A stretch of 64,000 nt of DNA from WTFY01 sp965205685. GTDB taxonomy: Bacteria > Pseudomonadota > Gammaproteobacteria > UBA4575. The stretch covers positions 930,001 to 994,000 of the forward strand of contig OZ242174.1 in NCBI GenBank assembly GCA_965205685.1. The letters are read 5' to 3'. The notes beneath the pieces were generated by a model, which saw only the letters and a program-made list of their open reading frames with translations, was not told where the DNA came from and did no database searches. This document shows, in pieces, positions 1 through 8,994 of the stretch. Position numbers and translations under genes: made by a program. Within the stretch, counting starts at the first letter, position 1, and each line of letters opens with the position of its first letter.

Positions 1-41
1 CTGATCGTTCATTGCGAACTTAAGTATATAATTCCCTAGCC

Positions 42-359
42 ATGCCTATATATGAATACCAATGCGATGCCTGTGGCTATCGTTTCGACGCCCTGCAAAA
101 AGCAGGTGATCCAGTATTGACCGATTGCCCGCAGTGCAGCCAGCCTTCCCTGAGGAAGCTGGTATCCGCGGCAGGCTTTCGACTCAGTGGCTCGGGCTGG
201 TATGAAACGGATTTCAAATCGGACAACAAGCGCAACCTGGCCTCCGGGGATTCCCAGAAAAAAAGCGACAGCACTGCCAAGAAAAAGGATTCTTCCAGCC
301 AGCCGGCGAAGGCCAAGCCTGCGGCATCGGGACAGCAGCAGGGCGGGAGGGCATCTTGA
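42..359 (+). CDS. FmdB-family zinc ribbon protein
   Basis: Small 105-residue protein. The N-terminal half is the FmdB/CxxC_CxxC_SSSS putative regulatory domain: it begins MPIYEYQCDACG and has two CxxC pairs (CDAC near residue 8 and CPQC near residue 30) that should bind one zinc. The C-terminal third is low-complexity, rich in Lys, Ser and Gln, and probably disordered. Family members are often found directly upstream of aspS in proteobacteria, as here; their role is not established. Start at the ATG just after an AT-rich stretch near the window edge. Confidence 0.9.
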   Translation: MPIYEYQCDACGYRFDALQKAGDPVLTDCPQCSQPSLRKLVSAAGFRLSGSGWYETDFKSDNKRNLASGDSQKKSDSTAKKKDSSSQPAKAKPAASGQQQGGRAS

Positions 360-498
360 GCAGCGCAGCATTTGCAATTTTTGACAACCTCCCGGTTCCC
401 CGTGCCTGAGGGAGCCCGCTTCGGGTCGGCCTGCAACGTCAGGCGACCTGGACAGGCTGCTGTATCCAGGCCTGACCGGTACCGTTAACACACCCCTC

Positions 499-2280
499 AT
501 GCGAACTCATTACTGCGGTCAGGTCACCGAGTCGCTTATCGAGCAGGAAGTTTCGGTGTGCGGCTGGGTAAACCGAAGGCGTGACCACGGAGGCATCATC
601 TTCGTGGACCTGCGTGACCGCGACGGCATCGTGCAAGTCGTGTTCGACCCGGAGCAGTCCGGAATATTTGAAGTCGCCGAACAGATTCGCAACGAATATG
701 TGCTGCATGTCACAGGACGGGTGCGGGCACGCCCGCAGGGAACCGTCAACCCGGACCTGCCTACCGGGCAGATTGAGATCCTGGCCTCGGCGTTGCAGGT
801 GCTGAACGACTCGCAGACACCCCCGTTCCAGCTGGATGATGAAGACGTGCACGAGGAAACTCGCTTGCGCTACCGCTACATTGACCTGCGCCGCCCGTTC
901 ATGCAGGAGCGTATCCGTACCAAGGCAACCGTCGGCCGGGTATTGCGAAATTTTCTTGATGCCCACGGATTTCTGGATATCGAAACACCGATTCTCACCC
1001 GGGCGACACCGGAGGGTGCGCGCGACTACCTGGTCCCCAGCCGTACCCAGGCGGGTTCATTTTTCGCACTCCCGCAATCCCCGCAGCTCTTCAAGCAGTT
1101 GCTGATGGCAAGCGGCTTCGATCGCTACTACCAGATCGTCCGCTGCTTTCGCGATGAGGACCTGCGTGCCGACCGTCAACCCGAATTCACGCAGCTCGAC
1201 ATCGAGACGTCCTTCATGAGCGAGGACGAGATCCTGTCCCTGATGGAGGACATGATCTGCAACCTGTTTGCAGAGGTCCTGGACGTCACGCTGGAGAAAC
1301 CGTTTCCGCGCATCCGCTATGCGGATGCACTGCACCGCTACGGCAGCGACAAGCCGGACCTGCGCATACCGCTTGAACTGGTGGACCTGACCGAGTTGAT
1401 GCGCGAGGTCGAGTTCAAGGTCTTTCGTGAGCCTGCCGGGGATCCGCAAGGCCGGGTTGCCGTCTTGAAGGTGCCCCAGGGCGCTGCACTGACACGCAAG
1501 CAGATCGATGAATACACCGATTTTGTTGCCCAGTACGGGGCCAGGGGACTGGCCTACATCAAGTGTGTGCGGGCAGCGGACATCCCGTCCGGCCTGCAGT
1601 CACCGATACTGAAATTCTTGCCCGAGGATGTCATTGCCCAGCTGATCGAGCGAACCGGCGCCAGTGACGGGGACCTGCTGTTTTTCGGCGCCGACAAGAA
1701 GCAGACCGTGAATGCGGCCCTGGGCGCGTTACGGGTCAAGGTGGGCCATGACCTTGGCCTCGCCGAGCCTGGCTGGCAACCGCTCTGGGTGATCGAGTTC
1801 CCGATGTTCGAGAGGGATGCCGAGGCCAAGGGCTGGTCCGCCCTGCATCATCCGTTCACGGCACCGACCTGCGCCAGCCCCGAGGAGCTCCTCAGCGATC
1901 CAGGGGGAGCGCTGTCGCGTGCCTACGACCTGGTGCTCAACGGTACCGAGGTGGGGGGAGGTTCCGTGCGTGTCCACAAGGCCGAGATGCAGGCGGCCAT
2001 ATTCGAGGTGCTGCAGATTGACCCAAAACAGGCCGAGGAGAAATTCGGGTTTTTGATGCGCGCGCTGGGCTGCGGGATGCCCCCGCATGGTGGAATCGCC
2101 TTCGGGCTCGACCGCCTGGTCATGCTGATGACGGCAAGCCAGTCCATTCGCGATGTCATCCCGTTTCCGAAAACCCAGAACGCAACCTGCCCGCTTACGG
2201 ATGCACCTTCCCCGGCAGACGAAAAACAACTCAAGGAACTGCACATCCGGCTGCGCCCGGGTACGTCTGGTACACAGTAG
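499..2280 (+). CDS. aspS: Aspartyl-tRNA synthetase
   Basis: Class II aminoacyl-tRNA synthetase that charges tRNA-Asp in the cytoplasm. The 593-residue length matches the bacterial (E. coli-like) type. The N-terminal OB-fold anticodon-binding domain (about residues 1-110) is followed by the catalytic core with class II motif 2 (RCFRDED at 215-221, then the AspRS signature RQPEFTQ) and motif 3 (GLDR at 536-539); the GAD insertion lies between them. Follows the FmdB gene by 139 bases. I cannot tell from sequence whether it is discriminating or also charges tRNA-Asn. Confidence 0.98.
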   Translation: MRTHYCGQVTESLIEQEVSVCGWVNRRRDHGGIIFVDLRDRDGIVQVVFDPEQSGIFEVAEQIRNEYVLHVTGRVRARPQGTVNPDLPTGQIEILASALQVLNDSQTPPFQLDDEDVHEETRLRYRYIDLRRPFMQERIRTKATVGRVLRNFLDAHGFLDIETPILTRATPEGARDYLVPSRTQAGSFFALPQSPQLFKQLLMASGFDRYYQIVRCFRDEDLRADRQPEFTQLDIETSFMSEDEILSLMEDMICNLFAEVLDVTLEKPFPRIRYADALHRYGSDKPDLRIPLELVDLTELMREVEFKVFREPAGDPQGRVAVLKVPQGAALTRKQIDEYTDFVAQYGARGLAYIKCVRAADIPSGLQSPILKFLPEDVIAQLIERTGASDGDLLFFGADKKQTVNAALGALRVKVGHDLGLAEPGWQPLWVIEFPMFERDAEAKGWSALHHPFTAPTCASPEELLSDPGGALSRAYDLVLNGTEVGGGSVRVHKAEMQAAIFEVLQIDPKQAEEKFGFLMRALGCGMPPHGGIAFGLDRLVMLMTASQSIRDVIPFPKTQNATCPLTDAPSPADEKQLKELHIRLRPGTSGTQ

Positions 2281-2334
2281 TCTCCCAACTTGCAGGAGCA
2301 TGTCCGCCCACGCCCGGGTGGACCATCACAGGCT

Positions 2335-2371
2335 TTAACCACAGGCACCCATTTGCATTACAATAAATGGG
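2335..2371 (+). promoter_or_regulatory. Possible nudB promoter with inverted repeat
   Basis: Between aspS and nudB lies a perfect 7-bp inverted repeat (CCCATTT at 2348-2354, AAATGGG at 2365-2371) whose loop contains TACAAT, a fair -10 match. A TTAACC about 18 bases upstream could be a weak -35. This is suggestive of a promoter or operator only. Confidence 0.3.
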
Positions 2372-2415
2372 TCGGAGGTCTGTCGCTTCCTGTTTGCACT
2401 TTGGGGTGTCATCGC

Positions 2416-2844
2416 ATGGATCATAAACGTCCCGAGTCGGTCCTGATCATCGTCTACACGCGACAAAGCGAGGTACTGCTGCTGCGGCGCAGATACCCGA
2501 GCGATTTCTGGCAATCGGTGACTGGCAGCCTGGAGTGGGACGAGCAGCCCGGCGATGCCGCGGTACGTGAATTGCGAGAGGAGACCGGCCTCACCGATCA
2601 GGCAGTCTGTGACTGTCACTGTGTACAGAGCTTCGAGATTTACTCGATCTGGCGCAAGCGCTATGCGCCGGGAGTGGTCATGAACCAGGAGCATGTGTAC
2701 CGGCTGGAACTCCCGGAGCGAGTGGACATCCGGCTCGACCCCAATGAGCACGAGGAGTTTCAGTGGCTGCCCCGCATGCAGGCCGCCGAACTGGCTTCTT
2801 CACATACCAATCAGGCAGCGATCCTGCGCTGGGTGCCGGAATAG
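2416..2844 (+). CDS. nudB: Dihydroneopterin triphosphate diphosphatase (Nudix)
   Basis: 142-residue Nudix hydrolase. The Nudix box is visible as GSLEWDEQPGDAAVRELREE followed by TGL; the acidic REL-x-EE residues bind the divalent metal. Its position directly after aspS is the classic nudB location, where the enzyme removes pyrophosphate from dihydroneopterin triphosphate in folate synthesis. An open frame extends upstream to 2290, but the ATG at 2416 gives the family's usual N-terminus (Lys-Arg-Pro-Glu-Ser-Val) and has GGGG upstream. Confidence 0.9.
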   Translation: MDHKRPESVLIIVYTRQSEVLLLRRRYPSDFWQSVTGSLEWDEQPGDAAVRELREETGLTDQAVCDCHCVQSFEIYSIWRKRYAPGVVMNQEHVYRLELPERVDIRLDPNEHEEFQWLPRMQAAELASSHTNQAAILRWVPE

Positions 2845-2856
2845 GAAGGAGCGTGC

Positions 2857-3480
2857 ATGCGCGAAATCGTCGTCTGCATTCATGGGCTCTGGATGAAGGG
2901 CTGGCTGATGAGACCGATGTGCCGTTACCTGGGCAGCTTCGGGCATGAATGCAAGCGGTTTTCCTATCCGAGCCTGAGGTATTCACCCCAGCGCAATGCG
3001 CAGTTGCTCGGTGCGTACACGGATGGGCTGGATGCGGACGTCATTCATTTTGTCGCGCACAGCCTGGGCGGCATCGTGCTGCTGCACTATTTCCAGATCT
3101 TTGACACGGCCCGGCCCGGCCGGGTGGTCATGCTGGGTCCTCCCCTGAAAGGAAGCAGTGTCGCACGGTACATGTCGAGGAGCAGGTTCTTCCGGGACGT
3201 GCTGCTTGGGGCAAGCTCCAGTTCTTTGCTTGGCAACGTTCCGGGCTGGAACGGAACCCGCCCTCTGGCCGTGTTGGCGGGCACCCGCGGTCTGGGGATC
3301 CGGCAGATGCTGGGCGTGCCCCTGGACCAGCCCAACGACGGGGCGGTGGCCGTATCGGAGACCAGGGTGAGGTCCTGTACCATCCACAAGCTGATTCCGT
3401 ACAGCCACGCGGAGATGCTGCTGGCCAAGCCGGTAGCCGCCATGGTCGACGAGTTTTTACGGACCGGAAATATCACTTGA
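2857..3480 (+). CDS. Alpha/beta hydrolase
   Basis: 207-residue cytoplasmic alpha/beta hydrolase of unknown substrate. An oxyanion-type HGLW follows the first strand at residues 9-12. The nucleophile elbow is AHSLGG with Ser69 (Ala replacing the usual first Gly). A likely acid is in NDGAV and the catalytic His in SHAEM near residue 187. It starts 12 bases after nudB with an AGGAG-type ribosome site, so it is probably co-transcribed. Short relatives are annotated as permease or lipase-like without biochemical support. Confidence 0.85.
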   Translation: MREIVVCIHGLWMKGWLMRPMCRYLGSFGHECKRFSYPSLRYSPQRNAQLLGAYTDGLDADVIHFVAHSLGGIVLLHYFQIFDTARPGRVVMLGPPLKGSSVARYMSRSRFFRDVLLGASSSSLLGNVPGWNGTRPLAVLAGTRGLGIRQMLGVPLDQPNDGAVAVSETRVRSCTIHKLIPYSHAEMLLAKPVAAMVDEFLRTGNIT

Positions 3481-3528
3481 AATCAGGAAGTGCTAAGATA
3501 ATGTCACTGATCGAGGAGAGGGGGTTCA

Positions 3529-4272
3529 ATGGCCGGTCATAGCAAATGGGCCAATATCCAGCACCACAAAAAAGCACAGGACGCCAAGCGCGGAAAATTA
3601 TTCACCAAATTAATCCGAGAGATTACAGTAGCGGCCCGTGAGGGTGGCGACCCCGATGCCAATGCGCGCCTTCGCTCCGCCGTGGACAAGGCCCTGTCCG
3701 CCAACATGCCCAAAGACACCATCGAGCGTGCCACGAAACGTGGCGCGGGCGAACTCGACGGTGAGGCCTACATGGAAGTCCGCTACGAAGGCTACGGGCC
3801 TGGCGGGGCTGCGGTCCTGATTGACTGTATGACCGATAACCGGAACCGGACGGTCTCGGAGATCCGGCACATTTTTTCAAAATTCAACGGCAACCTCGGT
3901 ACGTCGGGCTCGGTCGCCTACCTGTTTTCGGCCGCCGGGGTCATCCGGTTTTCAGCGGGTGTCGACCAGGACCAGGTGATGGAAATTGCCCTGGAATCCG
4001 GTGCCGAGGATGTCGTCGACACGGAGGACGGTGGTCTTGAAGTGATCACCGAGGTAGAGGGCTTTTTGGGCACGAAACAGGCACTGGAGGATTCGGCTCT
4101 GGTGGCCGATCACGCGGAAGTCACGATGCGTGCAAGCTCGGATGTGGTTCTCTCCGACCACGACGGCGAGGTCATGCTGCGCCTGCTGGATGCGCTCGAT
4201 GCCCTCGACGATGTGCAAAACGTGTATTCCAATGCCGACATTCCGGAGGCGTTGTTCGAGGCCCTGGCCTAG
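3529..4272 (+). CDS. yebC: YebC/PmpR family protein
   Basis: 247-residue cytoplasmic protein with the family's invariant start MAGHSKWANIQHHK and three-domain length. Family members act as DNA-binding regulators (PmpR) and, for some, as translation factors that relieve ribosome stalling at proline runs; which applies here cannot be read from sequence. Placed just upstream of ruvCAB, the usual gammaproteobacterial arrangement. Confidence 0.96.
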   Translation: MAGHSKWANIQHHKKAQDAKRGKLFTKLIREITVAAREGGDPDANARLRSAVDKALSANMPKDTIERATKRGAGELDGEAYMEVRYEGYGPGGAAVLIDCMTDNRNRTVSEIRHIFSKFNGNLGTSGSVAYLFSAAGVIRFSAGVDQDQVMEIALESGAEDVVDTEDGGLEVITEVEGFLGTKQALEDSALVADHAEVTMRASSDVVLSDHDGEVMLRLLDALDALDDVQNVYSNADIPEALFEALA

Positions 4273-4288
4273 CACGGGTACAGGCTGT

Positions 4289-4828
4289 ATGACAGAGGCA
4301 AGACAACCCCATCGGATCCTGGGCATCGACCCGGGACTGAATATTACGGGGTTCGGGATCATCGAGAGCGACGGGCACAACAGCCGCTACGTTCACAGCG
4401 GCAGTATCCGTGTGCGCGGCTCTGCCAAGGAAACGGGAATGGCCCAGCGCCTTGGAAAAATCTTCAGGGAACTGACCGATGTCATTTCAGAGTACCGGCC
4501 CATGGAGGCGGCCGTTGAGGAAGTGTTTGTTTCGCGCAACATGTCCTCGGCGCTGAAACTCGGCCATGCCCGCGGTGCAGCCATCAGCGCAGCCGTGCAG
4601 TTGCAGGTCCCCGTAAGTGAGTACAGTGCGCGTTCTGTCAAGCAGGCAATCGTGGGGAACGGCGCGGCAAGCAAGGAACAGATCCAGCACATGGTTTTGC
4701 GCCTGCTCGCATTGCGCGGCAAATTGCAGGAAGATGAAGCGGATGCACTGGCGGTGTCCCTGTGCCATGCACACACCTCCATGCAGTCAGGCACGTACCG
4801 AAGATCACTATCCGGGAGCCACGCATGA
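4289..4828 (+). CDS. ruvC: Crossover junction endonuclease RuvC
   Basis: 179-residue Holliday junction resolvase. The first catalytic Asp lies in ILGIDPGLNITGFG near the N-terminus, and the VEEVF segment supplies a further acidic residue of the RNase H-like active site. Start chosen at ATG 4289, 16 bases after yebC, although the frame stays open further upstream inside yebC. Its stop overlaps the ruvA start as ATGA, showing translational coupling in a ruvCAB operon. Confidence 0.97.
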   Translation: MTEARQPHRILGIDPGLNITGFGIIESDGHNSRYVHSGSIRVRGSAKETGMAQRLGKIFRELTDVISEYRPMEAAVEEVFVSRNMSSALKLGHARGAAISAAVQLQVPVSEYSARSVKQAIVGNGAASKEQIQHMVLRLLALRGKLQEDEADALAVSLCHAHTSMQSGTYRRSLSGSHA

Positions 4829-5424
4829 TCGGACGCCTGCAGGGCGACGTCATCGAAAAACACCCCCCGTATCTCCTGCTGGACGTGCAGGGCGTGGGGT
4901 ATGAACTGGAAGCCCCGATGTCGACGTTTTACGAGCTGCCCGACCCGGGCGGAAGCGTTGTGCTGTACACCCATCTGCTGGTACGCGAAGATGCCCAGAC
5001 CCTGTATGCCTTCAAACATCTGCAAGACCGCGCACTGTTCCGGGACTTGCTGAAGGTCAGCGGCGTAGGGGCGAAGATTGCCCTGGCGATACTTTCCGGC
5101 ATGGATGTCCGGGCATTTGCCGGCTGCATCGATCGCGGCGACAGCGAAGCCCTGATGCGCCTGCCGGGGGTGGGCCGCAGAACGGCAGAACGTCTGGTGG
5201 TCGAGATGCGCGACCGACTCCAGCAGATCACCGCAGAGCCGGATTCAGACCACGACGGGCAGGGCGCAGAGGGTCCCGGGACTCCGGTCAAGGATGCCGT
5301 CTCCGCTCTGGTCACGCTTGGCTACGGCCTGAAGGATGCCCGCCGCATGGTCGGTGAGCTGGATACACAAGGTCAAAACAGCGAGGACCTGATTCGCCTG
5401 GCCCTCAAGACCCGCCTGTCGTGA
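4825..5424 (+). CDS. ruvA: Holliday junction DNA helicase subunit RuvA
   Basis: 199-residue branch-migration subunit that binds four-way junctions as a tetramer and recruits RuvB. N-terminal OB fold begins MIGRLQGDVIEK; two helix-hairpin-helix motifs follow (KVSGVGAKIAL and RLPGVGRRTAERL), then an acidic linker and the C-terminal RuvB-binding domain. Start overlaps the ruvC stop by four bases. Confidence 0.98.
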   Translation: MIGRLQGDVIEKHPPYLLLDVQGVGYELEAPMSTFYELPDPGGSVVLYTHLLVREDAQTLYAFKHLQDRALFRDLLKVSGVGAKIALAILSGMDVRAFAGCIDRGDSEALMRLPGVGRRTAERLVVEMRDRLQQITAEPDSDHDGQGAEGPGTPVKDAVSALVTLGYGLKDARRMVGELDTQGQNSEDLIRLALKTRLS

Positions 5425-5437
5425 CAGCCGGGGTGGT

Positions 5438-6514
5438 ATGGATTCAATGAGCGAGACTGAAGCATCACGGCTGGTGGACACCCGCAGGGAAGAGGATGAG
5501 GTGGCCATCGAGAACATGGTCCGCCCGCAGTACCTGAACGAATACGTCGGGCAGGCCAAGGTGCGCGAGCAGATGGAGATTTTCATCACCGCGGCCAGGC
5601 AGCGCAAACAGGCGCTCGATCATGTCCTGATATTCGGTCCCCCGGGGCTTGGCAAGACCACGTTGTCCCGTATCGTGGCCAACGAGATGCAGGTGAACCT
5701 GCGGCATACCTCCGGCCCGATCCTTGAAAAGCCGGGCGACCTGGCAGCCATCCTGACCAACCTGGAGCCCAAGGACGTACTGTTCATTGATGAAATCCAT
5801 CGCCTGAGCCCGGTGACCGAAGAAGTGCTTTATCCGGCACTCGAGGATTTCCAGCTGAACATCATGATCGGTGAAGGGCCTGCGGCAAGATCGATCAAGC
5901 TGGATTTGCCACCGTTCACGCTGGTCGGGGCGACGACCCGCGCAGGTCTTCTGACCTCACCCCTGCGCGACCGTTTCGGCATCGTGCAGCGGCTTGAGTT
6001 CTACAGCGTGCAGGAACTTGCCGTGATCGTCCGTCGTTCCGCGGACATACTGAAGGTCGAGATCGACCCCGAAGGCGCAGATCAGATCGCGAGCCGTTCG
6101 CGGGGCACGCCGAGGATTGCCAACCGCCTGCTGAGACGGGTGCGGGATTACGTGCAGGTCAAGTCCGATGGCGTGATCAACAGCGAAAACGCCAATGCGG
6201 CACTGGACATGCTGAGCGTGGACACGCACGGCTTTGATCACATGGACCGGCGCCTGCTGCTCGCCATCATCGAGAAATTTGGTGGCGGGCCGGTTGGCAT
6301 CGACAGCCTGGCGACGGCCATCGGTGAGGAGCGGGGTACCATCGAGGACGTCATCGAGCCGTACCTGATCCTGCAGGGGTTTATCATGCGCACGCCGCGC
6401 GGGCGCATAGCCACCGAAAACGCCTACCGGCATTTCGGCCTCAAGACTCCCGAGGGCGGTTCTGGCCCGGCTTCGCAGTCGGCGCCTGACCTGTTCTCAA
6501 AAGCGCAAAAGTGA
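5438..6514 (+). CDS. ruvB: Holliday junction DNA helicase motor RuvB
   Basis: 358-residue AAA+ ATPase that drives branch migration with RuvA. Walker A GPPGLGKT is at residues 67-74, Walker B LFIDEIHRL at about 115-123, and the C-terminal winged-helix DNA-binding domain follows the AAA+ lid. A second in-frame ATG three codons in (MSETE) could be the true start. Confidence 0.98.
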   Translation: MDSMSETEASRLVDTRREEDEVAIENMVRPQYLNEYVGQAKVREQMEIFITAARQRKQALDHVLIFGPPGLGKTTLSRIVANEMQVNLRHTSGPILEKPGDLAAILTNLEPKDVLFIDEIHRLSPVTEEVLYPALEDFQLNIMIGEGPAARSIKLDLPPFTLVGATTRAGLLTSPLRDRFGIVQRLEFYSVQELAVIVRRSADILKVEIDPEGADQIASRSRGTPRIANRLLRRVRDYVQVKSDGVINSENANAALDMLSVDTHGFDHMDRRLLLAIIEKFGGGPVGIDSLATAIGEERGTIEDVIEPYLILQGFIMRTPRGRIATENAYRHFGLKTPEGGSGPASQSAPDLFSKAQK

Positions 6515-6556
6515 TTTATACAGCGTCCGGTACGGCCTGAATCCAGGCGTTTGCAC

Positions 6557-6970
6557 ATGAAACCCTACCACTGGCAAGTTCAGGTTTATTACGAGGATAC
6601 GGATGCAGGGGGCGTGGTGTACTATGCCAACTACCTCAAATTTATGGAGCGTGCGCGAACGGAATGGTTGCGTGCACTGGGAATTGAGCAGGACAAGCTG
6701 ATGCAGGACAGGAACGTGTTGTTTGCGGTGCGCTCGGTGCGGATCGAGTACAAGCGGCCCATACGATTCAATGATTCACTGGACGTGAGCGTCGAGCCGG
6801 TTGCCATCAGGCCGGCCAGTCTTTCGATCCGGCAGGCCATTACGGGCCGGCACGACGAGACACTCGTGTTTGCCGATGCCGATGTCAACATAGCGTGCCT
6901 GCAGGCGGACAGCTTTTCACCGCAACCCATCCCCAAGGACTTGTTTAAGGAGATCAAAAGTGCGTGTTGA
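6557..6970 (+). CDS. ybgC: Tol-Pal-associated acyl-CoA thioesterase YbgC
   Basis: 137-residue hotdog-fold thioesterase. The family signature YYEDTDAGGVVYYANYLKFMERAR is split here as YYEDTDAGG plus VVYYANYLKF; the Asp in DTD is the conserved active-site acid. First gene of the tol-pal cluster in many proteobacteria; proposed to act on acyl-CoA or acyl-ACP in phospholipid metabolism. ATG 6557 is chosen over the TTG two codons upstream. It overlaps tolQ by 11 bases. Confidence 0.94.
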   Translation: MKPYHWQVQVYYEDTDAGGVVYYANYLKFMERARTEWLRALGIEQDKLMQDRNVLFAVRSVRIEYKRPIRFNDSLDVSVEPVAIRPASLSIRQAITGRHDETLVFADADVNIACLQADSFSPQPIPKDLFKEIKSAC

Positions 6971-7649
6971 CACCAGTATCCTGGCCCTGATCATCGAAGC
7001 GAACATCCTGGTGCAGCTCGTCATGCTTTTGTTGCTGGTAGCCTCTGTCGTTTCCTGGACCATGATCGTCAGCAAGTGGAAAACGATCAAGGATGCACGC
7101 AGCCATGCCGACCAGTTCGAAGACCAGTTCTGGTCCGGCTCCAACCTTGCGACCCTGTATGAGAACGTCAAGCAAAAAGGCGAGCCGGTGGGCATGGAGC
7201 ATATCTTTGCCTCCGGTTTCAGGGAGTATGTGCGCCTGCACCAGAAGCAGAGAGTCTCTGCGATTGCGATCACGGATACCGCCCTGCGGTCCATGAAGGT
7301 CGCCATGTCGCGCGAGGTCGAGGAGCTGGAGCATTACCTCTCTTTCCTGGCCACCGTTGGGTCGACCGCTCCGTACGTCGGCCTGTTCGGGACGGTGTGG
7401 GGCATCATGAACGCATTTCGCGCCTTGAGCGATGTGCAGCAGGCCACCCTGGCTGCGGTGGCGCCGGGCATTGCAGAAGCGCTGATCGCCACGGCCATGG
7501 GGCTGTTTGCGGCAATACCTGCAGTAATTGCCTACAACCGCTACTCCAGCGATGTTGAGCGGCTGGTGCTTCGCTACGACAACTTCGTCGAGGAGTTCAC
7601 GGCCTTGCTGCAGCGCCAGGCGATCACCAAAGACATGGAAAAATCCTGA
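6960..7649 (+). CDS. tolQ: Tol-Pal system proton channel subunit TolQ
   Basis: 229-residue inner-membrane protein of the MotA/TolQ/ExbB family. Three transmembrane segments are visible: residues about 8-33, and a pair near 125-150 and 160-185, with the conserved GLFGTVWGIM and IAEALIATAMGL stretches. With TolR it uses the proton gradient to energise TolA. GTG start within the end of ybgC, so translation is probably coupled. Confidence 0.97.
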   Translation: MRVDTSILALIIEANILVQLVMLLLLVASVVSWTMIVSKWKTIKDARSHADQFEDQFWSGSNLATLYENVKQKGEPVGMEHIFASGFREYVRLHQKQRVSAIAITDTALRSMKVAMSREVEELEHYLSFLATVGSTAPYVGLFGTVWGIMNAFRALSDVQQATLAAVAPGIAEALIATAMGLFAAIPAVIAYNRYSSDVERLVLRYDNFVEEFTALLQRQAITKDMEKS

Positions 7650-7665
7650 GGCGGGCGGAACGATC

Positions 7666-8112
7666 ATGGCTTCCACGGGACCCCGGCGCCGCAGGTACAT
7701 GTCAGAGATCAACGTCGTCCCGTACGTGGACGTGACCCTGGTGCTGCTCGTGATTTTCATGATCACTGCACCCCTGTTCCATGAAGGGGTAGAGGTGGAG
7801 CTTCCCAGGGCTCCGGCCCAGCAACTTGAACAGATCGAGAAGAACCAGGACCCCCTGATCGTATCGGTCGATCGCTTTGGGCAGATATTCGTCAATCGCT
7901 CGGACGCACCCAAGCGACCGGTTGCAGACGAATCCTTTCGAAACCAGATCAGGGAACTGTTGTCTGATAAGCAGGATGACCTGGTCTACGTGCGGGGGGA
8001 TAAAAATGTTGACTACGGGCGGGTGGTTTCCGTCATGGTGATGCTGCAGGATGCAGGGGCAGAAAATGTCGGGTTGATCACTGACCCTGCCGCAGAAAGG
8101 GCTGAACGCTGA
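7666..8112 (+). CDS. tolR: Tol-Pal system subunit TolR
   Basis: 148-residue ExbD/TolR family protein. A short basic cytoplasmic N-terminus leads to MSEINVVPYVDVTLVLLVIFM, the single membrane helix carrying the proton-carrying Asp, followed by a periplasmic domain that binds peptidoglycan in characterised homologues. ATG 7666 is 16 bases after tolQ; the longer open frame upstream is a shadow of tolQ. Confidence 0.96.
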   Translation: MASTGPRRRRYMSEINVVPYVDVTLVLLVIFMITAPLFHEGVEVELPRAPAQQLEQIEKNQDPLIVSVDRFGQIFVNRSDAPKRPVADESFRNQIRELLSDKQDDLVYVRGDKNVDYGRVVSVMVMLQDAGAENVGLITDPAAERAER

Positions 8113-8118
8113 CGGGCT

Positions 8119-8994
8119 GTGAAAAAACCCGATCGTCATTTGCCGCTTTCCATGGTGATTGCAGTCATGGTTCATGTGGTGGTCCTGGGCCTGCTTGCAG
8201 TCGGCTACAAGGCCAGTGACAGGATCATTCCGGTACCGAATGTAGTCATCGACACGGTCAAGGCCAAGGTGGTCGATGCCGAGGAACTCGAAGAGATCCA
8301 GCGTCGCAAACTCGAGGCGCAGCGTCGAGAGGAACAGAAACGCAAGCAGCGGCTTGCCGAGGAAAAGCGCCGCCAGCAGGAAGAGGAAGAAAAGAAACAG
8401 CGTGCGAAGCGGGAGGCCGAGAAGGCACGACAGGCCGCACTGAAAGCCGAGCAGGACAGAAAGCGTGCAGCGCTTGAGAAAAAAAGACGTGCCGAGGAAG
8501 CCCGCAAAGCTGCACGATTGAAAAAGGAAGCTGAGGCCAGGAAGCTGGCCGAAAAGAAGAAAGCGGCCGAGGCCAAAAAGCGGGCAGAGGAAAAGAGACG
8601 CCAGCAGGAAAAAGCAGCGATCGACAAGCAACGGCTGGCCCGGCTGGAAAAGGAAGAGGCAGAAATGCGGGCGGCCGAACTCGATGCGCGCCGCATGCAG
8701 AAAGCACGAAAAATGAGACGCCTGATCGCACAATACCAGGATGCCATCCGCAACAAGATCGAGCGTAACTGGCGCCGGCCACCGGACTATCAGCCCAATG
8801 CCTGGTGCAGGGTGTTCGTGCAGCAGGATGCAGGCGGGGCGATCAAGGATGTAGTGGTCGAGGAATGCATCGGCAGCGATGCCTTTCGCAAGTCCGTGGA
8901 AAATGCCGTCTGGAAGGCTGCACCCTTGCCCGAGCCTCCTGCGCCGGAGTTGTTCCACCAGGAGTTGCGCTTCACGTTTGATCCGAGGGCATAG
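8119..8994 (+). CDS. tolA: Tol-Pal system protein TolA
   Basis: 291-residue envelope-spanning protein. One N-terminal membrane helix (about residues 9-28) contacts TolQR; residues about 45-195 form a long charged helix made almost only of Ala, Glu, Lys, Arg and Gln; the C-terminal domain (about 196-291, with WCRVFVQQDAGG) is the TolB/Pal-contacting TonB_2-like fold. GTG start six bases after tolR. Its stop shares one base with the tolB start. Confidence 0.95.
   Translation: MKKPDRHLPLSMVIAVMVHVVVLGLLAVGYKASDRIIPVPNVVIDTVKAKVVDAEELEEIQRRKLEAQRREEQKRKQRLAEEKRRQQEEEEKKQRAKREAEKARQAALKAEQDRKRAALEKKRRAEEARKAARLKKEAEARKLAEKKKAAEAKKRAEEKRRQQEKAAIDKQRLARLEKEEAEMRAAELDARRMQKARKMRRLIAQYQDAIRNKIERNWRRPPDYQPNAWCRVFVQQDAGGAIKDVVVEECIGSDAFRKSVENAVWKAAPLPEPPAPELFHQELRFTFDPRA

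Noticed and set aside
7702..8958. 418-codon minus-strand frame over tolR-tolA
   Set aside because: Product of the Ala/Lys/Glu repeat coding of tolA read backwards (Leu/Phe-rich).
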